Origin: RH-AL1 sp964247745 | GTDB lineage: Bacteria; Pseudomonadota; Alphaproteobacteria; Rhizobiales; Beijerinckiaceae | Direction of reading: 5' to 3' | Length of the DNA: 64,000 nt | Assembly: GCA_964247745.1 (NCBI GenBank) | Contig: CAXTVT010000003.1 | Location: 1-64,000 of the forward strand | In this document: positions 8,522 through 18,578 of the stretch, piece after piece | How the letters are laid out: each line of letters opens with the position of its first letter | Numbering within the stretch: the stretch's first letter is position 1 | Notes under the pieces: generated by a model | Database searches by the model: none | Seen by the model: only the letters and a program-made list of their open reading frames with translations | Told to the model about the DNA's origin: nothing | Made by a program: the position numbers and the translations under genes

Positions 8522-9880
8522 TCAAGCCATTGCGGGAACCGCGGCCGCGGTCGCGTTGCGCTGTGCGACAGCCTCGTCGTAGAGCGCCTGCTCCTCCTGC
8601 CGCTTCTTGATCGAGAAGCGGATGACGGCGGCGCCGCAGGCGCACAGCACCGCCGCGACGCCGAGCACCTTGAAGCAGAACTGCATGTCGCCGGTCCCGC
8701 GAAGCAGAAATCCCGCCGCGACGCCGCCGATGTTGCCGCCGGCCCCGATGATGCCGCAGACGCCGCCGAGGCACTTGCGGTCGATGAACGGCACGAGCGC
8801 GTACAACGACCCGCAGGCCATGTGCGTGAACAGGCCGAACACGATCATGAAGGTCACGGCGAGCGCGGCGACGTTCATCGTCGAGAAGGCGATCAGAAAG
8901 ATGCCCTCGCCCATCATGAGCGCGAACAGCAGCCAGGTGCGCCCTTGCAGACCCGCGAACTTGGCGACCTTGTCGGAGAAGATGCCGCCGAGCGCGCGGG
9001 CGAACAGGGCGAGCAGGCCGAAGGCGCCTACGGCGTAGCCGGCGCTTTCGACACTCATGTGGAACTTGTTGTAGTAATAGGTGACCGCCACCGAATGCAC
9101 GAAGAGTTCGACGCCGAACGAGGCGCCATAGCAGGCTCCGAGCAGCCAGACGCGGTAGTTCTTGCCGGCCTCGGCCATGACGGCGAGGCCACCCTTCTTG
9201 CCGACATCCGTCGACAGGCCGGCCTTGCGCATATCCGCGAAATTACCCTCGGGCGTGTCCTGCGTGTAGCGGTAGTAGAGGACGGCGACGATCAGCATCA
9301 GCACGCCCGGGACGATCTGGGCATAGCGCCAGGACAGTCCTTTCGCGAAACCGAGACCGAGCAGGCCGGCGAAGATCAGCGGCATCACCGATTGCGTGAC
9401 GCCGCCGCCCGCGTTGCCCCAGCCGCCGACCGTTGCGTTGGCCGTGCCGACGACGTTCGGCGCGAACATCACCGACGTGTGGAACTGGGTGATGACGAAC
9501 GAGGCGCCGATGATGCCGATCAGCAGGCGGAACACGAGGAACGAGGTGTAGTCCCAGGCGAAGGCGATGCCGAAGACCGGGATCGCGCCCAGCGTCAGCA
9601 GGACGGTGTAGGCGATGCGGGGACCGTACTTGTCGCACATCGGACCGATCGCGAAGCGCGCCAGGATGGTGGCGAACACGCCGGCGATGGCGATGTTGGC
9701 GCCGTCGGCCTTGCTGAAGTGGAGATCGGCCGAGATGATCGGCATGAGCGGTGCCGTCGCGAACCAAGCGTAGAAGGTGACGAAGAACGCGATCCACGTC
9801 AGATGAAACGCGCGCATCTGCGGCGTTTTCAGACTGAAGAGGTCTATTTTAGTTGCCTTGTTCGAGGCGACGGCGGCCAT
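8522..9880 (-). CDS. narK: Nitrate/nitrite porter (NNP family, MFS)
   Basis: This is a 452-aa, about 12-TM major facilitator protein of the nitrate/nitrite porter family in the inner membrane. Two nitrate-signature-like segments mark the family: GGWGNAGGGVTQ in the first half and GIIGAGGNIGG in the second. An MFS loop motif (CDKYGPR) follows TM2, and the Arg in FRLLIG fits the substrate-binding arginine. ATG 9880 is preceded by GGAG at 8 nt; in-frame upstream sequence to 10150 lacks porter similarity and is taken as leader. No assimilatory nitrate reductase gene is in the window, so import for assimilation versus nitrite export cannot be settled. The divergent neighbour is an ANTAR regulator with nitrate-sensor-like domains, which argues for nitrate/nitrite-responsive control. 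Confidence 0.9.
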   Translation of the reverse strand: MAAVASNKATKIDLFSLKTPQMRAFHLTWIAFFVTFYAWFATAPLMPIISADLHFSKADGANIAIAGVFATILARFAIGPMCDKYGPRIAYTVLLTLGAIPVFGIAFAWDYTSFLVFRLLIGIIGASFVITQFHTSVMFAPNVVGTANATVGGWGNAGGGVTQSVMPLIFAGLLGLGFAKGLSWRYAQIVPGVLMLIVAVLYYRYTQDTPEGNFADMRKAGLSTDVGKKGGLAVMAEAGKNYRVWLLGACYGASFGVELFVHSVAVTYYYNKFHMSVESAGYAVGAFGLLALFARALGGIFSDKVAKFAGLQGRTWLLFALMMGEGIFLIAFSTMNVAALAVTFMIVFGLFTHMACGSLYALVPFIDRKCLGGVCGIIGAGGNIGGVAAGFLLRGTGDMQFCFKVLGVAAVLCACGAAVIRFSIKKRQEEQALYDEAVAQRNATAAAVPAMA

Positions 9881-10028
9881 GGCGGAGCTCCGGTGAAGCG
9901 TCAGGAAGGTGAGAGGAGAATCCGAGAGGACGGGCGCAATCTCCCTGCAACCGCCGCGCCGTTTGCGGGCTGGGCGGCGACGCCGAGCTTGGGCGCGGTC
10001 GCATTGGGGGAAGCGTGGCTTCGAAGCA

Positions 10029-10175
10029 CTACGAGAACGGTCGGCTTCGGCAGTCGCGTTCTTGCCGACACGATTGATCGTCGGCTTCGAAAGAGCACGC
10101 CAGCGGCCCAGCGCGGACGCTGGCGGTCGCGATCGACGCGTGTTCGGCATCGAACGTCAAAGTCGGATCGGACAT
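10029..10175 (-). CDS. Possible 48-aa leader ORF upstream of narK
   Basis: An ATG at 10175 with a well-placed GGAG (6 nt spacing) opens a 48-codon frame beginning MSDPTLTFDAEHAS. It ends about 150 nt before narK and spans the inverted repeats of the leader. No family was recognised. It might be a regulatory leader peptide, a decayed gene start or chance, and only the ribosome site argues for it. Confidence 0.2.
   Translation of the reverse strand: MSDPTLTFDAEHASIATASVRAGPLACSFEADDQSCRQERDCRSRPFS
10098..10125 (-). repeat. Mutually exclusive hairpins in the narK leader
   Basis: On the narK strand, CGCCAGCG (10125-10118) can pair over 6 bp with CGCTGG at 10113-10108 (tetraloop TCCG). It can instead pair over 8 bp with CGCTGGCG at 10105-10098 (12-nt loop). 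The second, longer hairpin is followed by TGCTCTTT. This gives a possible switch between a small hairpin and a weak terminator, about 220 nt before the narK start. Confidence 0.35.
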
Positions 10176-10304
10176 GATGTGCTCCGTGACACCCACTGAA
10201 ACGTGGCATGGGAGACACACAACGAGAGCTCACAGACGGCGTGAGCGTGACCCTAAGTGCGGGATGAAGGTCGGGCGCTTCGTTGCACCCGGCTTCAAAG
10301 AGGC

Positions 10305-11657
10305 ATGATCTATGCCAGCTCTGAGAATGCCGCGCGCACCGGAAGCCAAACCCATGTCCGCCATCCCGATGACGCTGCTGCGATGACGTCGGCTTTCGTC
10401 GTCAACGGTGGCGGTACGGGTGCGCCGAGCCTCGAAAGCGACTTGACCAGCGTCGGGATCGACGTGCTTGGCGGCTCGGAATTCGCCAAGATGGTGGAAG
10501 GTGTCGTTCGCGTCGGCCCCGATCTGGTTGTCTGCTACGATACTCACCCCGACGAAGCCCTTTTCGCAGGCACCTCCACCCTGCGCTCCGTTTCGCCGCG
10601 TCCGGTGGTGGTGTTCACGACCGATCCCGACGCCGAGAAGATCGAGCGGGCCACGGCGTCGGGCATCCACGCTTACGTGATCAATGGCTACGGACTGCAC
10701 CGGCTTCGCTCGGTGATCCACGTCGCGCAGGCCCGCTTTCGCCACGACCAGCTGCTGCGCGAGGAGCTATCCGACGTCCAGCACCGCTTCTCCGAGCGCA
10801 AGCTCGTCGATCGCGCCAAAGGCATTCTGATGCGGGTGCGCAACATCGGGGAGGATGAAGCCTACAAGGTGCTGCGCACCGCGGCGATGCAGGCCAAGCT
10901 GCGGATCGGGCAGATCGCCCAGCAGGTGATCGACGCTTCGCGCTACGCCGAGGCGGTCAATCGGTCGGGCCAGCTCCGCATGCTGTCGCAGCGTCTGGTC
11001 AAGCTCTACGCGCTGATGTGCGCCGGCGTGACGCCCGACGACACGGCCGCACTCTGTCGCGGTTCGATCGAGCAGATCGAGGCCAATCTCGGGATCCTGC
11101 GCCGCACGCTGTCGAAACCGACGTTCGGCGACCTGCTCGACGCCGTGCTGGGGCCTTGGGCGGCGCTGAAGAGCGCGCTGGCGGCGGCTCCCGCAACCGC
11201 CCGCGTCGCCCAGATCGATCGTCTCGCCGAGAAGCTGCTGGCGCAGGCGGAGGCGCTGACGCGCACGCTGGAGGTGGCCGGCTTCGCCGCCGCATTGCAG
11301 GTCATCAACGTGTCGGGGCGCCAGCGCATGCTGTCGCAACGTCTCGCCAAGCATGCCGCCGTCGCCGTGCTCGTCGGCGGCGAGGCGGCCGCGGTGCAAC
11401 GCGCGGCGCTCGTCGTCTCGTCGAAGGCCTTCGCCGACGGCCTCGTCTATCTCGAGCGCATTCCACTCTCCACGCCGCAGATTCGTGCGCTGCTGGCGCA
11501 GGCGATAGCGGCCTGGAAGGTCTTCGAGCCGGCCCTGGCGCGAGCCGCCGCACCGGCGGATCTGTCGGAGGTGGCGACGGCAAGCGAAACCCTGCTGTCG
11601 CTGTTCGACCAGCTCACCGACCTCTACGAGCGCTCGATGCAGATGCTGATGGAGTAG
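10305..11657 (+). CDS. NasT-like receiver-ANTAR antiterminator fused to two PilJ/NarX-sensor-like domains
   Basis: The product is about 450 aa. Residues about 27-150 resemble the NasT receiver: the phospho-acceptor Asp position is kept (VVCYDTHP) but the acidic pocket after strand 1 is replaced by VNGGG. A helix and a typical RNA-binding ANTAR domain follow at about 160-207 (ERKLVDRAKGILM, then EDEAYKVLR). Two copies of a PilJ-type helical sensor follow, each starting with a P-box-like segment: SGQLRMLSQRL (near 220) and INVSGRQRMLSQRL (near 335). The NarX P-box reads similarly (INVAGSLRMQSYRL). There is no membrane segment, so it should be cytoplasmic. The start is uncertain: GTG 10257, ATG 10305 and ATG 10383 are in frame and none has an ideal ribosome site. 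Divergence from narK suggests a one-protein nitrate/nitrite-sensing antiterminator; that role is inferred. Confidence 0.75.
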   Translation: MIYASSENAARTGSQTHVRHPDDAAAMTSAFVVNGGGTGAPSLESDLTSVGIDVLGGSEFAKMVEGVVRVGPDLVVCYDTHPDEALFAGTSTLRSVSPRPVVVFTTDPDAEKIERATASGIHAYVINGYGLHRLRSVIHVAQARFRHDQLLREELSDVQHRFSERKLVDRAKGILMRVRNIGEDEAYKVLRTAAMQAKLRIGQIAQQVIDASRYAEAVNRSGQLRMLSQRLVKLYALMCAGVTPDDTAALCRGSIEQIEANLGILRRTLSKPTFGDLLDAVLGPWAALKSALAAAPATARVAQIDRLAEKLLAQAEALTRTLEVAGFAAALQVINVSGRQRMLSQRLAKHAAVAVLVGGEAAAVQRAALVVSSKAFADGLVYLERIPLSTPQIRALLAQAIAAWKVFEPALARAAAPADLSEVATASETLLSLFDQLTDLYERSMQMLME

Positions 11658-11666
11658 AGGGCGGGG

Positions 11667-11957
11667 TCAGAAAGCATGGGCACCATCGGGCACGTCGCCG
11701 ATGCGGCCGTGATCGGTGGAACGCACGTCGAGCGCCTTGACCTCCGCACCGGGCGGCCCGGACCTGAGGTGCCCGATCAGCTCGCCGAGCTTGCCTCCGT
11801 GCCCGTGCAGCGCCGCCTCGACGCTGCCGTCGCCGCGGTTCACCACCCAGCCGCGAATGCCCAACGCCGCCGCCTGCCCGGCGGTGTAGGCGCGAAAGCC
11901 GACGCCCTGGACCCTGCCCTCGACGCGGACGAAGACGGCGCGTTCCGCCTCGCTCAA
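11667..11957 (-). CDS. acyP: Acylphosphatase
   Basis: This 96-aa protein hydrolyses carboxyl-phosphate bonds of acyl phosphates. The family signature is intact: VEGRVQGVGFR carries the phosphate-binding Arg, and GWVVNRGDGSVE carries the catalytic Asn. The only reasonable start is TTG 11957, which overlaps the stop codon of the preceding MFS gene (TTGA) and follows GAGG at about 9 nt, so translation is probably coupled. It converges with the ANTAR-regulator gene, with only 9 bp between the stop codons. Confidence 0.88.
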   Translation of the reverse strand: MSEAERAVFVRVEGRVQGVGFRAYTAGQAAALGIRGWVVNRGDGSVEAALHGHGGKLGELIGHLRSGPPGAEVKALDVRSTDHGRIGDVPDGAHAF

Positions 11958-13195
11958 GACACGCCCTCGACTTCGCGCGGTCTCGCCCCCTCGAAGACCG
12001 TTCCCCGTGCCTCGGGGCCGAGCAGCGCACATCCCGCCAGGACCACGGCCACGATGCCCGCGACGAGAGCGAGCCCGAAGGAGAAGTTGCCGCCTCTCGC
12101 GTGGGCCAGGCTGGTTTGCAACGGCCCGTTCACCGCCGCGATCAGATTGCCGATCTGGTAGGCGAAGCCGGGGAAGGTGCCGCGCACCGCATTGGGCGAC
12201 AGCTCGTTGAGGTAGGCGGGCACGACGCCCCAGGCTCCCTGCACCGCGACCTGCATCACGAAGCCTCCCATCGCCAGGACGATCGGCGAGTCGCCGTGAG
12301 ACCAGAACCACAGCGGCACGAGCGCGAAGAGCGCCGCAACGGCGATGGCCTTGCGGCGGCCGATCCGCTCCGAGATCGCGCCGAAGGTCAGGCCGCCGAC
12401 GATCGCGCCAAGATTGAAGACGACGAGCACCGCGCTCACCGTGTGCGGATCGAACTTCATCTGCTCGCGCAGAAACGTCGGGTACAGGTCCTGCGTGCCG
12501 TGACTGAAGAAGTTGAAGCAGGTCATCAGGACGACGGCGAAGGCGAAGCGTCCGGCATTGGCGCGCAGCACCTCGACGATCGATGGCTTTCGCGCCTGGA
12601 CCTGCTGTGCCTGAAAGACCGGCGACTCGTCGACGTTGGAACGGATGTAGAGCGTCAGCAGCGCCGGCGCCGCGCCAACGAAGAACATGCCGCGCCAGCC
12701 TATGGTGGAATACAGCAGGCCGAACACGATCGAGGCCAGCAGGTAGCCGGTGGGATAGCCGGTCTGCAGCATGCCCGAAACGATGCCGCGCGATTTGGGC
12801 GGGATCGTCTCCATCGTCAGCGAGGCGCCGACGCCCCACTCGCCGCCCATCGCGATCCCGAACAGGATGCGCAGGATGAAGAAGGTCACGAGGTTGGGCG
12901 CGAAGCCGGATGCCAGCTCGAAGATCGAGAACAGGATGACGTCGACCATCAGCACCGGGCGCCGTCCGAACTTGTCGGCGGCGAGACCGAAGATCAGCGC
13001 GCCGATCGGGCGGACCGCGAGGGTGAGGAACAGCGACCAGGACAGCGTCTCGATGCTCGAGCCGAATTCCTTGGCGACGTCCTTCCAGACGAAGGCGAAG
13101 ATGAAGAAGTCGAAGGCGTCGAGGGTCCAGCCGAGATAGCTGGCCAGCACGGCGCTGCGTTGCTTGCCGTCGAGGCCACGCAGATCGTTCAGCAC
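11954..13195 (-). CDS. MFS transporter, sialate/lactate (SHS)-like
   Basis: This 413-aa, 12-TM carrier has the MFS motif DKFGRR after TM2 and its repeat SERIGRR after TM8. The N-terminus (YLGWTLDAFDFFIF) and the GGEWGVGASL segment resemble the sialate:proton and lactate carrier group, typical carriers of monocarboxylates or acid sugars. Substrate cannot be assigned from sequence. It lies 40 bp after panC and overlaps acyP by 4 nt. Its neighbours do not form a pathway. Lactate would fit the lar operon 6 kb away, but that link is speculation. Confidence 0.75.
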   Translation of the reverse strand: MLNDLRGLDGKQRSAVLASYLGWTLDAFDFFIFAFVWKDVAKEFGSSIETLSWSLFLTLAVRPIGALIFGLAADKFGRRPVLMVDVILFSIFELASGFAPNLVTFFILRILFGIAMGGEWGVGASLTMETIPPKSRGIVSGMLQTGYPTGYLLASIVFGLLYSTIGWRGMFFVGAAPALLTLYIRSNVDESPVFQAQQVQARKPSIVEVLRANAGRFAFAVVLMTCFNFFSHGTQDLYPTFLREQMKFDPHTVSAVLVVFNLGAIVGGLTFGAISERIGRRKAIAVAALFALVPLWFWSHGDSPIVLAMGGFVMQVAVQGAWGVVPAYLNELSPNAVRGTFPGFAYQIGNLIAAVNGPLQTSLAHARGGNFSFGLALVAGIVAVVLAGCALLGPEARGTVFEGARPREVEGVS

Positions 13196-13235
13196 GCCCG
13201 TATCCCCCTTGGCCCCGGCATGACCCTGTCGCGTT

Positions 13236-14108
13236 TCAGCCCTTGGGTAAAGGCGGCGGAACGGCGACTCCCACGTTGTCGATCAGCCGCGTGTGGCCGA
13301 TCCGGGCGGCGGCGAACAGCCGCGCCGTCGCCGCGCCATCGGCGGTGATCGGCGCGAGCGTTTCCGCGTGGCGCAGCTCGACGTAGTCGATGGCGAAACC
13401 GGCCGCCGCCACGTCCGCATGTGCGGCGACCAGGGCCGATTCGCGCGGCTCGCCGCGTGCGATGGCGGCGGCGCAGGCGGCGAGCGCCCGGTGCAGGCTC
13501 GGCGCCGCCTCGCGCGACGACATGTCGAGGTAGGCATTGCGCGACGACATCGCGAGCCCGTCGGCCTCGCGGACCGTCGGTCGGCCCTGCACGACGACCG
13601 GGATGTCGAGGTCGTGCACGAGACGCTCGATGACCTTGAGCTGCTGCCAGTCCTTTTCGCCGAACAGCGCGATGTCGGGCGAGGCCTGCAGCAGCAGCTT
13701 GGTCACCACGATGGCCACGCCGGAAAAATGGTCCGGACGGAAACGGTCCTCGAGGCCGGCGCGGGCCGGGCCGTCGAGCGACACGCTCGTGCAGAAGCCC
13801 TCGGGGTACATGACCGAGAGATCGGGCGCGTAGACGAGGTCGGCGCCGGCACTGGCGACGCGGGCTCGGTCGGCCTCGAGGTCGCGCGGATAGCTGGCGA
13901 AATCCTCGGCTGGGGCGAATTGCCTGGGATTGACGAAGATCGTCGCCACGACGCGATCGGCCTGTTCGCGCGCGGCCTCGACGAGCGAGACGTGCCCGGC
14001 GTGCAGCGCGCCCATGGTCGGCACGAGGGCCACGCGCTGCCGCGAGGCTCGCCAGCCGGCGACGATTTCGCGCAAGGCGGCGACGTCGCGGACGATCGCG
14101 GCGCTCAC
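13236..14108 (-). CDS. panC: Pantothenate synthetase
   Basis: PanC ligates pantoate and beta-alanine using ATP in coenzyme A synthesis. The 290-aa protein has the HIGH-like MGALHAGH near residue 31, the pantoate-binding FGEKDWQQL, and the KMSKS-equivalent AMSSRNAYL. The start is GTG 14108, overlapping the stop codon of the upstream cyclotransferase-like gene (GTGA), consistent with coupled translation. panB and panD are not in the window. It is transcribed with the carboxylase and MFS genes around it. Confidence 0.95.
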   Translation of the reverse strand: MSAAIVRDVAALREIVAGWRASRQRVALVPTMGALHAGHVSLVEAAREQADRVVATIFVNPRQFAPAEDFASYPRDLEADRARVASAGADLVYAPDLSVMYPEGFCTSVSLDGPARAGLEDRFRPDHFSGVAIVVTKLLLQASPDIALFGEKDWQQLKVIERLVHDLDIPVVVQGRPTVREADGLAMSSRNAYLDMSSREAAPSLHRALAACAAAIARGEPRESALVAAHADVAAAGFAIDYVELRHAETLAPITADGAATARLFAAARIGHTRLIDNVGVAVPPPLPKG

Positions 14109-14542
14109 GCGCGCGCTCGCGGCAGATGCGCGACCAGACCCGTGACGTAGGCCGGCGACAGCGCCGCGGCGCGGGCGGCGGCGACCACGCCCTCCATGTA
14201 GCCGGGCGGCGGAGCGCCCCCCTCGCTCTCGTCGACGCCGTAGTACAGCAGCGCGCGGCGCGATCGGCCAGCCCCGACCACCACGGGCTGCTGCGCCTTC
14301 GTGTAGAGCCCGTGAGCCACGTCCTCGTAGCGGTCGAGCGCCGGAACGTCGGCGAGCGCGAGGTCGAACAGCACGCCGTGCACGCTGACGACAGGATCGC
14401 GCCGCACCGAAGCGTAGCCGGTGCGGCCCATCAGGTAGAAACGATGCCGCATCAACCGCGCCAGCCCGACGACGCGGGAGCGCGGGCACCGCGTACGCAT
14501 CGCGGCCTCGTCCATGTTGGAGCCGTAGGCGAAGTACAGCAG
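14105..14542 (-). CDS. Gamma-glutamylcyclotransferase-like protein; apparent CTG start or amber-interrupted N-terminus
   Basis: The protein has the AIG2/GGCT fold signature YFAYGSNM at its start and the probable catalytic Glu in LDRYEDV, so it likely cyclises gamma-glutamyl amines or peptides. The essential YGSN loop lies upstream of the first ATG (14515). Reading back in frame gives CTG CTG at 14542-14537, then GCT, then TAG at 14548-14546. GAGG lies 7 nt before the first CTG, so CTG initiation is plausible. Alternatively, the original start was the in-frame ATG at 14590, which overlaps the pccA stop as ATGA, and the TAG is a nonsense mutation or sequencing error. The boundary given assumes CTG 14542 (145 codons). 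Confidence 0.6.
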   Translation of the reverse strand: MLYFAYGSNMDEAAMRTRCPRSRVVGLARLMRHRFYLMGRTGYASVRRDPVVSVHGVLFDLALADVPALDRYEDVAHGLYTKAQQPVVVGAGRSRRALLYYGVDESEGGAPPPGYMEGVVAAARAAALSPAYVTGLVAHLPRARA

Positions 14543-14586
14543 AGCCTAGCCTCGTTCGTGACGCGCCGGAGAATGGGCCGGCCCGC

Positions 14587-16739
<2,153 letters not shown>

Positions 16740-16815
16740 GCCTGTCCCGCTCGACGGCGCTGCTTAGGCGGACCTAAGGGCAAGAACAAGCGTGGCGTGT
16801 GGCCGGCGCTTGCCC

Positions 16816-18471
16816 TCACACCACCTCCAGCACCATGCTTCCCTCGTGGGGGCGGCCGTATTCGTCGAGCGCCGTCACCCGGATCGCGTAGGTGCCGCCG
16901 GCGAGGCCGGCCGGCAGCGCCGCCTGCCACAGGTGCGACGAGGCGTTGGGCTTGACCCAGGGTTTGATCGTGTCGGGAAAGCGACCGTAGAGCTGCTCGA
17001 TGAAGGGATCGGGACGCGACACGCGGGCCATCTCGACCGGCGCGCCGCCGTCGAGCGCGAAGCTCACCAACGAGCGCGGGCCACCGTCGAAGAGGTTCAC
17101 CACGAGCCGCGCCGCGCCGGCCTCGTCGGCGGTGACCGGCGAGCGCAAAGTCCGGCTCATTGTGGTGGTGCGCAGCACCTCGCGATCGTCGGAATGGGCG
17201 CCGACCTCCAGCACGAGGCGCATCTGCCGGTCGTCCGGCTCGTTCGCCGGCACGTAGCGCGTGGTGTAGCGGGCGCCGTCGACGCTCAGCACGTGATGGC
17301 CGTTGGGCGTACCGTCGGTCTGGTCGGCGCAGGCGATGCCGCGATGGTCGAGCGGGCCGCTCCACCACGAGCCGGAGACGGCGGTCAGCACGTGGTGATG
17401 ATGCGGGTGCGCGTCCGATCCGCCGTCGGCGGTGCCGAGGTAATGGTGCTCGGTGGTGTGGGTGTGGCCGGCGAAGCTGACGCTCGGGCGATCGCCGATG
17501 AGCCGGAGCAGGTCGCCGGCGTTCGCCGTGTTGGCCGCCGGCATCTTGGGATCGAAATAGGTGCGCAGCGGAATGTGCATCGCGAAGACCAACAGCGTCT
17601 GCGGCGGCGTCATCGCCAGCAGGTTGCGCACGAACGCGAGCTGGTCGTCGGAGAAGCGCCCGACATAGGCGCCGTGCTTGTCGCCCGGCTTGCCGCTGCC
17701 GGCGCCCAGATAATCGACGTTGTCGAGCATGATGAACAGCGCGCCGCCGTGAGCGTGCGCGTAGTACGGTGCGCCGAACACCCGCTTCCAGGTGTCGCGC
17801 GAGCGGATCGCGTCGGGCGCCTCGTAATCGAGGTCGTGGTTGCCGCCGATGGTCCACCACGGCACGCCGATGCGTCCGACCATGCGGTTGAGGCGGGCGT
17901 AGACGGCGAGATCGTCGAAGGCGAGGTCGCCCAGGGTCATGCCGAAGGCGGCGCCGGCGCCAAGCAACGGGACCACCGCCTCGTCGCGGACGTACTCGAC
18001 CTCCGCCGCCGATTCGGGCTGTGGGTCGGTGAACAGGATCACGTCGAAGCGCTCGGGCTCGGCCTTGCGCGTGAGCACGACGTCGATCGAGGCGGGCAAC
18101 GGGCCGGTCGGCGGCAGGCCGTGATAGCGGAAGCCGAGCGCCGCCGGCGTGCCGTCGGGATCGTGGACATAGGACAGTTTGGGCAGGTTGGTCAGCGGGT
18201 CGCGCGGCGCGGCGAAGCCCGAGGGCTTGATCACGAAGATCGTCTGCCCCGGCGCCAAGGCCAGACGCCAGCGCCCGGTCGAATCGGTGCGCACGACGTC
18301 GCGGCCGTTGGAGACGAGCACGTCGGCGAGCGGGCCGCCGCCGGCCTCCGAAACGAGGCCGGTGGCCTCCGCGCCCGGCGCGGCAGCGGTCGCGGCGCCG
18401 GTCGTGCCCACGGCGAACGTGGCCGCGGCACCGCCGATCACCACGTCACGGCGGGATGGATGCTGGATCAT
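16816..18471 (-). CDS. Tat-exported calcineurin-like phosphoesterase
   Basis: This 551-aa protein starts with a twin-arginine signal (RRDVVIGGAAA, residues 7-17), so it is folded before export. An N-terminal beta domain (about 35-130) precedes the binuclear metallophosphoesterase core. Metal ligands are visible in TDPQP, GDLAFDD, GGNHDLD, AMHIPL and GHTHTTEHH. A C-terminal beta domain follows. This N-core-C arrangement is the MetallophosN/MetallophosC type. The substrate is unknown; a periplasmic or secreted phosphodiester or phosphomonoester is likely. It is divergent from larC, with 107 bp between the starts. Confidence 0.85.
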   Translation of the reverse strand: MIQHPSRRDVVIGGAAATFAVGTTGAATAAAPGAEATGLVSEAGGGPLADVLVSNGRDVVRTDSTGRWRLALAPGQTIFVIKPSGFAAPRDPLTNLPKLSYVHDPDGTPAALGFRYHGLPPTGPLPASIDVVLTRKAEPERFDVILFTDPQPESAAEVEYVRDEAVVPLLGAGAAFGMTLGDLAFDDLAVYARLNRMVGRIGVPWWTIGGNHDLDYEAPDAIRSRDTWKRVFGAPYYAHAHGGALFIMLDNVDYLGAGSGKPGDKHGAYVGRFSDDQLAFVRNLLAMTPPQTLLVFAMHIPLRTYFDPKMPAANTANAGDLLRLIGDRPSVSFAGHTHTTEHHYLGTADGGSDAHPHHHHVLTAVSGSWWSGPLDHRGIACADQTDGTPNGHHVLSVDGARYTTRYVPANEPDDRQMRLVLEVGAHSDDREVLRTTTMSRTLRSPVTADEAGAARLVVNLFDGGPRSLVSFALDGGAPVEMARVSRPDPFIEQLYGRFPDTIKPWVKPNASSHLWQAALPAGLAGGTYAIRVTALDEYGRPHEGSMVLEVV

Positions 18472-18578
18472 GAAGGCTCCTCGCCTCTCCTAAGCATCGC
18501 AATGCGAACGGCACGTGACGCTTCGCGTTCAGCGCCTGCCGGAGACCGGCACCTTCCACCGGAGTCCGGCACACGCCT

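Larger units (their letters stand above)
9881..10304. other. narK / ANTAR-regulator divergent spacer (424 bp)
   Basis: This spacer must hold both promoters and the narK leader. It contains several inverted repeats: 10098-10125 (listed separately), GCTCAC...GTGAGC at 10228-10246 with a 7-nt loop, and the 10-bp palindrome GCTTCGAAGC near 10018-10027. I looked for the paired hexaloop hairpins (A at loop position 1, G at 4) expected of an ANTAR target and did not find a clean pair. Confidence 0.4.

Noticed and set aside
10029..10233. Longer minus-strand frames upstream of narK (to 10150 and 10233) as part of the porter
   Set aside because: The extra N-terminal residues are Arg/Pro/Ser-rich with no porter similarity, and GGAG precedes ATG 9880 at a proper distance.
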